Source of the DNA: CBDCFL01 sp965216135
Lineage (GTDB): Bacteria > Pseudomonadota > Alphaproteobacteria > Rhodobacterales > Rhodobacteraceae
Length of the DNA: 64,000 nucleotides
Assembly (NCBI GenBank): GCA_965216135.1
Contig: CBDCFL010000024.1
Location: forward strand, 930,001 to 994,000
Direction: 5' to 3'
Shown in pieces: positions 26,522-34,473 of this stretch. The stretch's first letter is position 1; each line of letters opens with the position of its first letter. The notes beneath the pieces were generated by a model. It saw nothing but the letters and a program-made list of their open reading frames with translations, was not told the origin of the DNA and did not search any database. The position numbers and the translations under genes are program-made.

Positions 26522-27846
26522 GCGACCCCCATCAGTGCGGCGTCAAACGGATAGGCCGTCAGGTTCTCGTAACCTGTCTCGGTGACCAGCACCTGATCTT
26601 CCAGCTTGATCGAGAAATCCCCGCCCTCAGGGCTGACCAGCGCCTCGACGCAAAACACCATGCCTGGTTCGAGCACATAATCGAATGCGCCTTCGACCCA
26701 GGTCTCGGGATAGGCGATCATCGGCCATTCGTCGCACAGGCCGACGCCATGCATGCTGCAAGCGTATTTCTGTTTTTGAAACTGATCGTCCAGCCGGTGG
26801 CCGTTGATACATAGCTCGCGAAAGCTCACGCCCGGGGCCAGCATGTCCATATTCGTCATGATATGATCATGCCCATGCTGCATCGCATAGATCATGTCCG
26901 CCCGGGGCTTCTGATCGCCGATCCACCAGGTGCGCGAAATGTCGACGCAGATGCCGTAAGAGCCGACCAGATCGGTGTCATAGGCCAGGATTTCGTTGTT
27001 TTGCAGTATCCGCGGCCCGCTTTCCTGAAACCACGGATTGGTGCGCGGGCCGGTTGACAGAAGGCGGGTTTCGATCCATTCGCCGCCGCGCTTGATGTTA
27101 CCGGCGTGAAGCGCGGCCCAGATCTCGTTTTCCGATTGGCCGGGGATTGCGGCGGCGCGCATTTCGTCCATTGCCCGGTTGCAGGCATCATGCGCACAGC
27201 GCATCGCCAGAATTTCATCCGGGCATTTGACCGATCGGGACTTTTCGGCGACCTCCTCGCCGTCGTGCATCTCAAAGGCGGCAGCGGCCAGCGCGTGCAG
27301 CCCATGCGCCATGATCTTGTCCACCGCCAAGCGCATGTTATTGCCCGCGTGCTCGCGCATGACCTCGGCGACCTGTTGGGCGAAACCATCGGCGGATTTG
27401 TCAATTTTGTCGCCCTGGGTGAAATAGAACATCGAGGCACCAGTGCGAACTTCGCGTACCAACGGATTGAATTCGCTTAAGAAAGGTGAGTTCTTGTAAT
27501 CCCACATCACCATATAGCCATCCGCGCAAACCAGAACCGCGCGAAACGGGTTGTGCATGTTCCACAGCTGCATATTGGTGCTGTCGGTGGCGTAGCGAAT
27601 GTTCATCGGATCAAACAGCAATAAGCCGCCAAGATCGCGGGCGACAATATGCGCAGCCAGACGCCGCCAGCGAAATTCGCGCATCGCCGCCAGATCGGGC
27701 AGCGCCAGTCCGGCGGCCTGCCATTCGCGAAACGCCAGCAGCGTCGGGCCAATCTCGACCCGGTCGGCATCATTGGGCGTACCATCGCCGAGTGTGGACC
27801 CGCGCGCGGGATCGATCTTTCGCGTGTCGCAATATTTGTCGTCCAT
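26518..27846 (-). CDS. dddP: DMSP lyase DddP (M24 peptidase fold)
   Basis: Cleaves dimethylsulfoniopropionate, an algal osmolyte, to dimethyl sulfide and acrylate. The 442-residue product fits the length of known DddP and carries its signature stretches from start to end: CDTRKIDPARGSTLGDGTPND, FDPMNIRYATDSTNMQLWN, GGEWIETRLLSTGPRTNPWF, and the terminal ENLTAYPFDAALMGV. The metal ligands of the M24 fold are all in place: YDTDLVGSYGICVDISR (Asp residues), SMHGVGLCDEW (His), FCVEALVS (Glu) and KLEDQVLV (Glu). The ATG at 27846 gives the family start; an upstream extension to 27933 is open but unlikely. It is divergent from the DUF3445 gene. No dddP partners or acrylate genes are adjacent. Confidence 0.93.
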   Translation of the reverse strand: MDDKYCDTRKIDPARGSTLGDGTPNDADRVEIGPTLLAFREWQAAGLALPDLAAMREFRWRRLAAHIVARDLGGLLLFDPMNIRYATDSTNMQLWNMHNPFRAVLVCADGYMVMWDYKNSPFLSEFNPLVREVRTGASMFYFTQGDKIDKSADGFAQQVAEVMREHAGNNMRLAVDKIMAHGLHALAAAAFEMHDGEEVAEKSRSVKCPDEILAMRCAHDACNRAMDEMRAAAIPGQSENEIWAALHAGNIKRGGEWIETRLLSTGPRTNPWFQESGPRILQNNEILAYDTDLVGSYGICVDISRTWWIGDQKPRADMIYAMQHGHDHIMTNMDMLAPGVSFRELCINGHRLDDQFQKQKYACSMHGVGLCDEWPMIAYPETWVEGAFDYVLEPGMVFCVEALVSPEGGDFSIKLEDQVLVTETGYENLTAYPFDAALMGVA

Positions 27847-27975
27847 CGAATACCTGGCCTCACTCGCTGGCATCATCGCCGCGCGCCTTGGCATTTCGCG
27901 CCAGAAACCGACCGCTTGCAGTGTCGTTTTCACTTTGTTTGCTGCCCTAAGCCCGGCGCGTTATGTCATTAGGCC

Positions 27976-28767
27976 ATGGAAATCCTGCAAGAAAACCTGC
28001 CCGACAGCCCGAACCTGTTCCGATTGCCCGGAACCCGGCCTATTGGTGGCGATGAGTGGATCGCCCGCGATGAGGTTTTTGCCAGCCAAATGGCCCTGCG
28101 CGACCGCCTCATTTCTGAGCGGCGCGACGAGGTTTTGCGCGTCAAGGATGCGGCACTTCCGGCGGCCAAGGAACTGCTTTCAGAACTGATCGCGCTATTG
28201 CGAACAAGGCCCGGCTATCAGGTGCGCGATGCCCTGGTGGTGCGCCGCCCCGATGGCATTGAGGTCGATTGCACCGCTGACGGGCCAATGGCGACCGCCG
28301 GACGGCTGGTTCAGGAAGACCTGTGCCTTCTGCAAAGGCGCGGCGATGGTGAGCATCATCTGACCGCCGCGATCCTGTGTTTCCCGGCAAGCTGGTCGCT
28401 TGATGACAAATTTGACAAACCGCTGACCCATATCCACGCGCCGATTGCCGATTACGATGCGACCATGGGCAAGCGCGTTCAGCGGATGTTCGATGCGATC
28501 AGACCGGGCGCGCCGCTGTGCCGGGAAAATCTGCTGGCCTATGAAACTGCGGAGCTGTTCTCGCCCCGGACCGTGACCGCCCGCCGTGAGCGGCCCGAAG
28601 TGGCGACATATCTGCGCTCGGAACGTCAATGCCTGATCAAACTGCCGGAAACCGGTGCGGTGGTGTTTTCAATTCACAGCTATGTCGTGCGAACCGCCGA
28701 TCTGAACGCCGATCAACGCAACCGGGCGCGCGAATTTATCGGCTCGGAGGTGATTTTCCCGCTCTAG
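27976..28767 (+). CDS. DUF3445 / heme-dependent oxidative N-demethylase-like protein
   Basis: A 263-residue member of the DUF3445 family, which includes haem-dependent N-demethylases and the DmmA subunit of dimethylamine monooxygenase. Characteristic stretches: VQEDLCLLQR, AILCFPASWSLDDKFDKPLTHIHAPIADYD, RVQRMFDAIRPGAPLCRENLL and a C-terminal FSIHSYVVRT. Small single-domain members like this are common in Rhodobacterales, and their substrates are unknown. It starts 130 bp from divergent dddP. Its stop (TAG 28765-28767) overlaps the stop of the convergent reading frame in CTAG. A role in methylated-amine use is only a family-level inference. Confidence 0.82.
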   Translation: MEILQENLPDSPNLFRLPGTRPIGGDEWIARDEVFASQMALRDRLISERRDEVLRVKDAALPAAKELLSELIALLRTRPGYQVRDALVVRRPDGIEVDCTADGPMATAGRLVQEDLCLLQRRGDGEHHLTAAILCFPASWSLDDKFDKPLTHIHAPIADYDATMGKRVQRMFDAIRPGAPLCRENLLAYETAELFSPRTVTARRERPEVATYLRSERQCLIKLPETGAVVFSIHSYVVRTADLNADQRNRAREFIGSEVIFPL

Positions 28768-29565
28768 CCAGTGCTTGGGCTGGCGGTTTTTGCCGGTCTG
28801 CCGCGCCCGACTTTGATCGCTGATTGCAGGACCGCCAGCGCCCGCGCGGTAGAACCCTGTCCGCGTTGCGCAGCGCTGGCCAGAGGCACAAGCGTCAGGA
28901 CATATTGTGCGCTGGCCCCATCGCTGTCTGCGTCCAGGTGACAGACGTGAACCGCAGCCTTCCGATCGGGCCAAAGCTGTCGCCATCGATGATCGGCGCG
29001 CCGGTTTGCACCGCATGGCGCAGAAATGACAGGCCCGCGGCGTAGCACTCATCAGGATCGTGGCCGTTGGCACAGACCAGGATTGGCCGGTCGATCAGCC
29101 CTGCACCCTCGAGGATTTTAATCTGATCCACCCCGACATTGACCGCACTGCCAAACAGCGCCCAGGGTTCCGGATTTGAGGCAAGCTCCAGATACTGCCG
29201 CCCTAACAGCAGCTGATTTGGATTGCGCCAATGGACGGCTGCGGGGTGGTGCAGCTCTGCGGCAAGGGTCGTGGTGGCATGTGCAATCCGCAGCGCCTGC
29301 AGGCGATCCTGTGGGCTCAGATGAACGCCTTCGCCCGGCATTGGTGCCAGCGTCAGGGTCATATGCCTGGTGTGACGGAACAAAACTTCAGACAACGCGC
29401 CGCGCTGATTGCTGGATATATGTCCGTCAAGCGCGCCGTTGAAATTGGCCGCGGGCAGGGCGGTGGTGCTGAAATGAATGCTCAGCCGCATGTCACCCGC
29501 CGCAAACATGGCGCGGTGGCGATCCAGCGTCCCGAACCGTTCAAACTCGACTTTCTTGCGTCTAA

Positions 29566-30727
29566 TACCAACGGCCTTATAGAATGACGCTTTTTGCGTA
29601 TTCGCGTGAGGTTATGTTTTGAACGGTCTCTTTGTCTTCGGCGAAGAAGTTCCACGCGTCGCAGCACTTCTCGACGATGTGGTCGTAACTGTCGAAGATG
29701 GAGATGGCGAGTTTGTTGGCGCGCAGGTAGGCCCAGACGTTTTCGATCGGGTTGAGTTCCGGCGCGTATGGCGGCAGGGGGAGAAGTGTGATGTTGTCGG
29801 GGGTGCATAGTGCCTTTGAACCGTGCCAGCCTGCGCCATCAAGCACGATTACGGCATGTGCCCCTGGAACGACGGTTTTGGCGATTTCGGCGAGGTGTTC
29901 ATTCATCGCCTGCGTATCGGCAAAGGGCATGACGAGGGCGGCGGCAGCGGCGCGTTCCGGACAGACGGCTCCAAATATGTAAGCCCATTTGTAGCGAGTA
30001 TCACGTGGCGCGCGCGGGCGGGTTCCGCGCCTGGCCCAAACACGGGTGAGCGTTCCCTGCTGTCCGATCCTCGCTTCATCCTGGAACCAGATTTCCAGTG
30101 GTTTGCCGCGGGCTTCAGGCGGCAGTGCCGCCGCTACCAGCTGCGCGAAGTTTTTTTTTGAACGCCGCCTGTGCGGCCGGATCCGATTGAGGATGTGCGG
30201 GGCGCACCGAAAGCCGCCTGAACCCAAGTTCGGCAAGCTGTTTGCCTACCGTGCGCTCATGCATGACAACACCGAAGCGCTCTTTGATCAGGTGCTTCAG
30301 GTCGATACGCCGCCAACGCACCACGCGGTCCACCTCAGGGTCAGGACCCGCGCGAACGATCTCGGAAAGTTCCGCCTTCTGCGCGGCGCTCAGGTAAGGC
30401 GTGCGCCCTGGTGCCGTGCGGTTCGACAGGCCCGCAAGCCCCCCGGCATTGTAACGATACACCCAGTCGCGCAAGGTTTGCCGGTCCATCCCGCAGCTCC
30501 GCGCCGCCGCCGCGCGGTCCGACCCTTCCATAACCAACGCAATCGCCAACATCCTCCGCGCTGCCTTCGCATCCGTTGACCTCGCCGCCGACGCGCGAAG
30601 GTCCCTCGCCGATAAATCCAACCGTGTAACCGCAACTGTCATGGGTCTCTCCTGCTTGTAGCAGAAGCGAATCACAACCGAGACGAAAAGGGAATCCCAA
30701 AAGAGTCACGCATAATGGCCCTTGGTA
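29566..30727 (-). mobile_element. IS630-family element, copy D
   Basis: 1162 bp with ends TACCAACGGCC and GGCCCTTGGTA, flanked by TAA at 29563-29565 and 30728-30730. It is related to copies A-C but clearly diverged in sequence. It carries an apparently intact two-frame transposase and interrupts the unknown gene at 28764-30815. Confidence 0.92.
29577..30642 (-). CDS. IS630 transposase in two frames (copy D)
   Basis: The HTH half begins MTVAVTRLDLSARDLRA at 30642 and includes SCGMDRQTLRDWVYRYN. The DDE half ends at 29577 and includes IWFQDEARIGQQGTLTRVW, VLDGAGWHG and PYAPELNPIENVW. The halves join through an A9 run (seen as T9 at 30150-30158 on the + strand) next to FKK/NFAQLV. There is no premature stop, so it is probably functional. 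Confidence 0.87.
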
Positions 30728-30894
30728 TAAGGTGCCGGTTGAGCGTCTTGCAAAATCCTTCAAGCGCAAATTCGGTGCGGGTCACAAACAGCAAGTCTAA
30801 AAAGATCGGTTTCATGCTCTGCCTCGCATTGTCACTCGGCCAGAGCTTGGCCCCAGATTACGTCAATTTTGCGGTCCGATGGTGAAATCAGCGC

Positions 30895-30910
30895 GCCGCC
30901 ACGGGTGCGA
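30895..30910 (+). repeat. 16-bp direct repeat, left flank of ISNCY
   Basis: GCCGCCACGGGTGCGA, repeated exactly at 33545-33560 on the other side of the element; taken as the target duplication. Confidence 0.85.
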
Positions 30911-31055
30911 TGTCGAGAACATTCTGAGTTGACCGGTTTATGTACCATATGAGTTGACCGCTTCTGTTGCGGTTTCTGGCCCTGTGGACAAGTGGTCGGT
31001 CGCGGAGCGGCTGTCCACTTGTCCACAGGGTGCCGGTCGGTCGCGTCGAAGCGGG

Positions 31056-32196
31056 TCACGCGGCCTCGCGGGTTTGGCTGTCGATCGGTTGGCCATCGGC
31101 GTGGTATCGCGCCAGACATCGCGGTCCATGGAAGACGGCCATTGTGCCGTCGGGGTATTCGTGGACGCGGACCCTGGCCTTGACGTAATGGCGGCGGTGG
31201 CGGCCGGCGGGGATCTGAAGTGCCAGGCGCTTGTAGCGCACCGTGTTGTCGTTTGAGACGGTGCGTTCCTCGTGGATGCACAGGATGTCGTCGAGCGCGC
31301 CGGTGAAGGGGACGAAGGCGGTGCCCCGGTCCTCGGCCGGGGTCGCGAAGCGGGCGTTGTGTTGTGGCAGGAAGACCTCCTTGAGGAAGCGGTTGGCCTC
31401 GACCATGTCGGTGATGCCGGCGAGCCTGAGTTCCTGGGGCAGGCGCTTCTGCAAGGTGCCGAACATGCGCTCCGAGCGCCGCCTTGCCTCGGGCGAGCAG
31501 GCCGGGATCAACTCGATGCCGAGCTGCGCCAGGGCGCGGCCGACCTGGGTCGGGGTGTCCTTGTCCACCTTGCCGCCGGCCTCGGGCGTGTTCCAGTAGT
31601 GGCTGGCGCGGTCGGCGTAGAGCGAGCAGAACAGGCCCTTGGCCCGGATCGCCTCGGACACCCCCTGGAAGCTCGACATGGTGCCCTCTTCGGCGACGAA
31701 GAAGGCCGAGTAGATATCGCTGGTCGCATCGTCCATGGTGACGATCAGGTCCCACCATCGACCGGGGACCCACTCGTGGCTCGAGCCGTCCTGGTGCAAC
31801 ATCATGCCGGGCAGGGCACGGCGCGGCCGCTTGCGCCGGTGCGCCCCACGCCTGGGTGCCGCGCGCCTGCGCCCATGGGCTTGCAAGCTCAGCCGCAGCC
31901 AGTTGTAGCTGCGCTTGAAGCCGTGATCGGCCACCAGCTTCTCGTGGAAGTGCTTGGCCGTGAAGTCCCAGTAGCGGGTGTCGAACAACTCCAGCACCCG
32001 CGCCACCTCGTCCACCGGCGCGCGCCGCGCCGAGAGGCGGCCCAGGCGGCGGTCGTAGAGACCGTCGGCTCCCTCCGCCTCGTAGCGGTCGCGGCCAGCG
32101 CCGGAAGGTGCGCTCCGAGACACCCAGAACCTCCGCCGCCTCCGCCTGGCTCAAGCCACCCCGATGGGTGCGCCCGTAAACCTCCTCGAACTTCAT
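31056..32196 (-). pseudogene. ISNCY transposase, one frameshift
   Basis: It starts MKFEEVYGRTHRGGLSQAEA with an HTH (AAEVLGVSERTFRRW). One extra base in the RRW/RDRYEAEG region shifts the frame near 32095. The rest is intact: GLYDRRLGRLSARRAPVDEV, GMMLHQDGSSHEWVPG (first Asp), IVTMDDATSDIYSAFF, FCSLYADRASHYW (second Asp), SPEARRRSERMFGTLQKRL (Glu), and VRYKRLALQIP. An integrase-like DDE catalytic domain is visible. The single indel suggests recent loss. Confidence 0.85.
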
Positions 32197-32285
32197 CAAT
32201 CTCAGTCCCTGTACCTGCTCCGTCCGACGCATCGCCTCCCTCCATGGCTTGGAGGCGTTCTAAAACCGGACAGATCATCTGGTAC

Positions 32286-33512
32286 GGCGGGCTCAACTGA
32301 TCGACGCAACACACTCGGCAAATTTCTCTGCTGGTGTTTGGTATTGCAAGGTCTTGCGAGGCCTTTCGTTCAACTGACGTGCGATCGCGCTGAGCTTTGC
32401 TTGAGAATGAACGGATAAATCAGTTCCCCTTGGCAGATATTGCCGGAGAAGCCGGTTGGTGTTTTCGTTCGAACCGCGTTGCCACGGGGAGTGTGGGTCG
32501 TAAAAGTAGACGTCGATATCGGTCGCTATGGTCAGGCGCGGGTGATCTGCCAGCTCTTTGCCGCGATCCCATGTCAGGGACTTGTAGAGTTCGCGTGGCA
32601 ATCTCTGTGCCGATTTGATTAGCCCAGAGATGACGCTTTCGGTGTCCTTGTTGGCGACTTTGACCAGCATCACATACCGCGAATGGCGTTCCACTAGGGT
32701 CGCTATATAACTGTTCTTCGACCCTCCGATCAGATCGCCTTCCCAATGCCCTGGCACCGCTCTGTCTTCCACGGACGCGGGTCTTTGACTGATCGATACG
32801 GCGTTTTTGATCTGCCCCAAACCGTTGCGCTTGAGGCTTGCATGCTTGGAGCGCCGGACAGTGCGTTTGGCGCGCAGATGCTCCAGCAACTCCTTCTTCA
32901 GTACGCCGCGCGCCTGTATATAAAGGCTTCTGTATATCGTTTCGTGCGACACTTGTTTCTGCGCTTTTTTCGGGAACGTACGCTTGAGCCAGCCCGCAAT
33001 CTGCTCGGGTGACCACTTGCGCCGAAGCTTTGCCGATACTGCTTGGGCCAAAGCTGGGTGGCAAGCCAGCTTGCATGTCTTGGGGCGCAATGCGCGATCC
33101 CATGCTGCCTGATCAGAGGTCGTCGCGCGATAGTTAGCAGATCCGCCATTCCGTCGAACCTCGCGGCTGATGGTTGAGGGCGCGCGTCCTAATTGGTGGG
33201 CGATCACGCGAAGTGATCGTTTGATGCTAAGCCCGCGCGAAATCTCCTCGCGCTCAGAAAGGCTCAGGGCGCGGCTACCACGTCTGCGACCTGGCGGGCG
33301 GATGCCGCCTGTCGGCGAGATAACGGAAAAGACCGAGGATGATTGCCGGTCAAACACCCGCCCAATCGAACTCATCGACTCTCCGCGCTGCCAACGATCC
33401 CAAATCTCAGCCCGCTGCGTGGCCGAATAGTAAATGCGGCGACGATACTTCATGCTCAACACTCCATCTCTTCCTAAAGATTAAAGTGTTGCGTCCACCC
33501 GTTGAGGCCACC
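32286..33512 (-). mobile_element. IS30-family element
   Basis: 1227 bp. The ends are GGCGGGCTCAACTGATCGAC and, inverted, a matching GGTGGCCTCAACGGGTGGAC, continuing to GACGCAACAC. AC is present on both sides (32284-32285 and 33513-33514). Removing it restores the ISNCY end exactly as seen in the solo copy at 12038-12144. Confidence 0.92.
32293..33453 (-). CDS. IS30 transposase
   Basis: About 386 residues from the ATG at 33453 (MKYRRRIYYSATQRAEIWD). HTH regions (SMSSIGRVFDRQSSSVFSV; RVIAHQLGRAPSTISREVRR) are followed by the DDE core with GHWEGDLIGGSKNSYI, TWDRGKELADH and SPWQRGSNENTNRLLRQYLP. The frame is intact and probably active. Confidence 0.93.
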   Translation of the reverse strand: MKYRRRIYYSATQRAEIWDRWQRGESMSSIGRVFDRQSSSVFSVISPTGGIRPPGRRRGSRALSLSEREEISRGLSIKRSLRVIAHQLGRAPSTISREVRRNGGSANYRATTSDQAAWDRALRPKTCKLACHPALAQAVSAKLRRKWSPEQIAGWLKRTFPKKAQKQVSHETIYRSLYIQARGVLKKELLEHLRAKRTVRRSKHASLKRNGLGQIKNAVSISQRPASVEDRAVPGHWEGDLIGGSKNSYIATLVERHSRYVMLVKVANKDTESVISGLIKSAQRLPRELYKSLTWDRGKELADHPRLTIATDIDVYFYDPHSPWQRGSNENTNRLLRQYLPRGTDLSVHSQAKLSAIARQLNERPRKTLQYQTPAEKFAECVASIS

Positions 33513-33544
33513 ACATAAACCGGACATATCGCGTGTTACCGACA

Positions 33545-33560
33545 GCCGCCACGGGTGCGA
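33545..33560 (+). repeat. 16-bp direct repeat, right flank of ISNCY
   Basis: GCCGCCACGGGTGCGA, an exact copy of 30895-30910. Confidence 0.85.
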
Positions 33561-33626
33561 TGGCGCGGGTCAGTGGATCGTGATATTATCCGACATTCAA
33601 GAAATTGCATCGAGGGAGGATCACAC

Positions 33627-33959
33627 GTGTCACTTTACATCACCTATGCGTCTTATTCGCAGGCCGGCGCCAAAGGGCTATTGGCCAAGCCAGAAGACCG
33701 CACGGCGGCCATTCAAAAACTGGTTGATCAGATCGGCGGCAAGATCGTCGGCATATATTTCACCACCGGGCGCAATGACATCGTGCTGATCACTGATGCG
33801 CCGGACGGAACAGACGTGGTGGCGGTCGGCATGGCGGTCGCGGCCTCGGGGGCGATCTCAAACATTGAAACCGTCAAGGCCTGGAGCGGGAGCGAATTCA
33901 AAGGCATCGCCGAAAAAGCCGCATCGCTGGCCGCAGGGTATGCGCCGCCGGGCAGCTGA
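33627..33959 (+). CDS. GYD domain-containing protein
   Basis: A 110-residue small soluble protein of the GYD family (ferredoxin-like fold, function unknown). It starts SLYITYASYSQAGAKGL, continues with DRTAAIQKLVDQIGGKIVGIYFTTGRNDIVLI and ends with VAASGAISNIETVKAW. The start is GTG at 33627, preceded by GAGGGAGG at a suitable distance; a longer frame from 33555 has no ribosome site. The ISNCY element ends about 80 bp upstream and may have replaced its promoter region. A strong terminator follows. Confidence 0.85.
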   Translation: MSLYITYASYSQAGAKGLLAKPEDRTAAIQKLVDQIGGKIVGIYFTTGRNDIVLITDAPDGTDVVAVGMAVAASGAISNIETVKAWSGSEFKGIAEKAASLAAGYAPPGS

Positions 33960-33983
33960 CGGCCGCAGCAAATTGAAAATGCG

Positions 33984-34010
33984 AAAGGGCGCCCGGATCG
34001 GCGCCCTTTT
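33984..34010 (+). terminator. Rho-independent terminator after the GYD gene
   Basis: AAAGGGCGCC, loop CGGATC, then GGCGCCCTTTT: a ten-base stem with a T run, 25 bp after the GYD stop. With the A run on the other side it could also work from the opposite strand. Confidence 0.85.
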
Positions 34011-34033
34011 CCGTTCGACTATCGGCGAACTAA

Positions 34034-34156
34034 CAGCTGTAGTAACATCTGATACTCAACGCGATGCGGTGTCTGCTCGTGGGCATAGACCTCCTCCCAT
34101 TTCAGTTGCACATTACCGGCGATCTGATCGCGCGTGAACACATTTCCGGCCGGCGG
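34034..34156 (-). pseudogene. Fragment duplicating the 3' end of glnA
   Basis: Reads NVFTRDQIAGNVQLKWEEV, YAHEQTPHRVEYQM and then a shifted end. It corresponds to the last 41 codons of glnA (DVFTRDQIAGYVELKWEEV, YTYEHTPHPVEFQMYYSC) with many silent and some missense changes and one inserted base near the stop. It is separated from glnA by repeat copy R5. It is probably the relic of an older second glnA copy or of an unequal exchange. Confidence 0.8.
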
Positions 34157-34207
34157 CAAGCCCACGTCTGCTTGGAGCCCGTATTTGCGATTGCTCAAAC
34201 CACATTT

Positions 34208-34369
34208 GCCCGGAACAAGGCACGGCACGTGCCGCCGGGCAGCGCCCGACCGCCCCTGTGGACGGGCGCTCCTCCACCGCTTGTCACCCGAACAGACGTA
34301 AGATGTGGCGGCACCATAAAGTGCAGACCTCAACTGTCAGTGGCGCCCGCCCGCGATCGGGCGCTGCCC
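34208..34369 (+). repeat. Dispersed hairpin repeat, copy R5 (short form)
   Basis: A leading stem GCCCGG ... CCGGGC, then terminal repeats GGGCAGCGCCCGACCGC (34237-34253) and GCGATCGGGCGCTGCCC (34353-34369). It lacks the two internal hairpins but keeps GTAAGATGTGGCGGCACC and ATAAAGTGCAGACCTC. It lies between the convergent GYD and glnA genes. Confidence 0.83.
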
Positions 34370-34473
34370 TCTGCTCCGCTTCTGCCCTATGCCCGCTTTT
34401 TCCGCACAGCGAACATACAGAGGAGAGTGCGCATCCAAGGTACGCCCGGAAACCCACATCCCAGCCTGGTGGT

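Larger units (their letters stand above)
28764..30815 (-). pseudogene. Unrecognised gene split by IS630
   Basis: Rebuilt by joining 30728-30815 (start MKPIFLDLLFVTRTEFALEG) to 29562-28895 or beyond. Parts: CKTLNRHLRRKKVEFERFG, ALDGHISSNQRGALSEVLFRH, HHPAAVHWRNPNQLLLG, GVDQIKILEGAGL, ICANGHDP..., IIDGDSFGPIGRLRF. The main frame stops at 28895. Another frame continues with good codon use to 28764 (ASAQYVLTLVPLASAAQRG), where its stop shares CTAG with the convergent DUF3445 stop, so a frameshift near 28920 is possible. There are no membrane segments. The layout faintly recalls DUF4261 proteins (a HW..QLL segment, then IIDGDSFG), but I do not claim it. The IS lies near codon 29, so the gene is probably inactive. 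Confidence 0.6.
30911..33544 (-). mobile_element. ISNCY (IS1202-like) element with nested IS30
   Basis: The ends are TGTCGAGAACATTCTGAG at 30911 and, inverted, GTGTTACCGACA ending at 33544, with TGTCG...AACA and CCGGTTTATGTACCA in common. It is flanked by a 16-bp direct repeat (30895-30910 and 33545-33560). The IS30 at 32286-33512 is inserted near its right end. It lies in the intergenic space between the split unknown gene and the GYD gene. Confidence 0.85.

Noticed and set aside
30832..32232. 466-residue minus-strand ORF covering the ISNCY transposase
   Set aside because: Only its first 35 residues after the internal Met are transposase; the rest is an out-of-frame, low-complexity reading after the one-base insertion.
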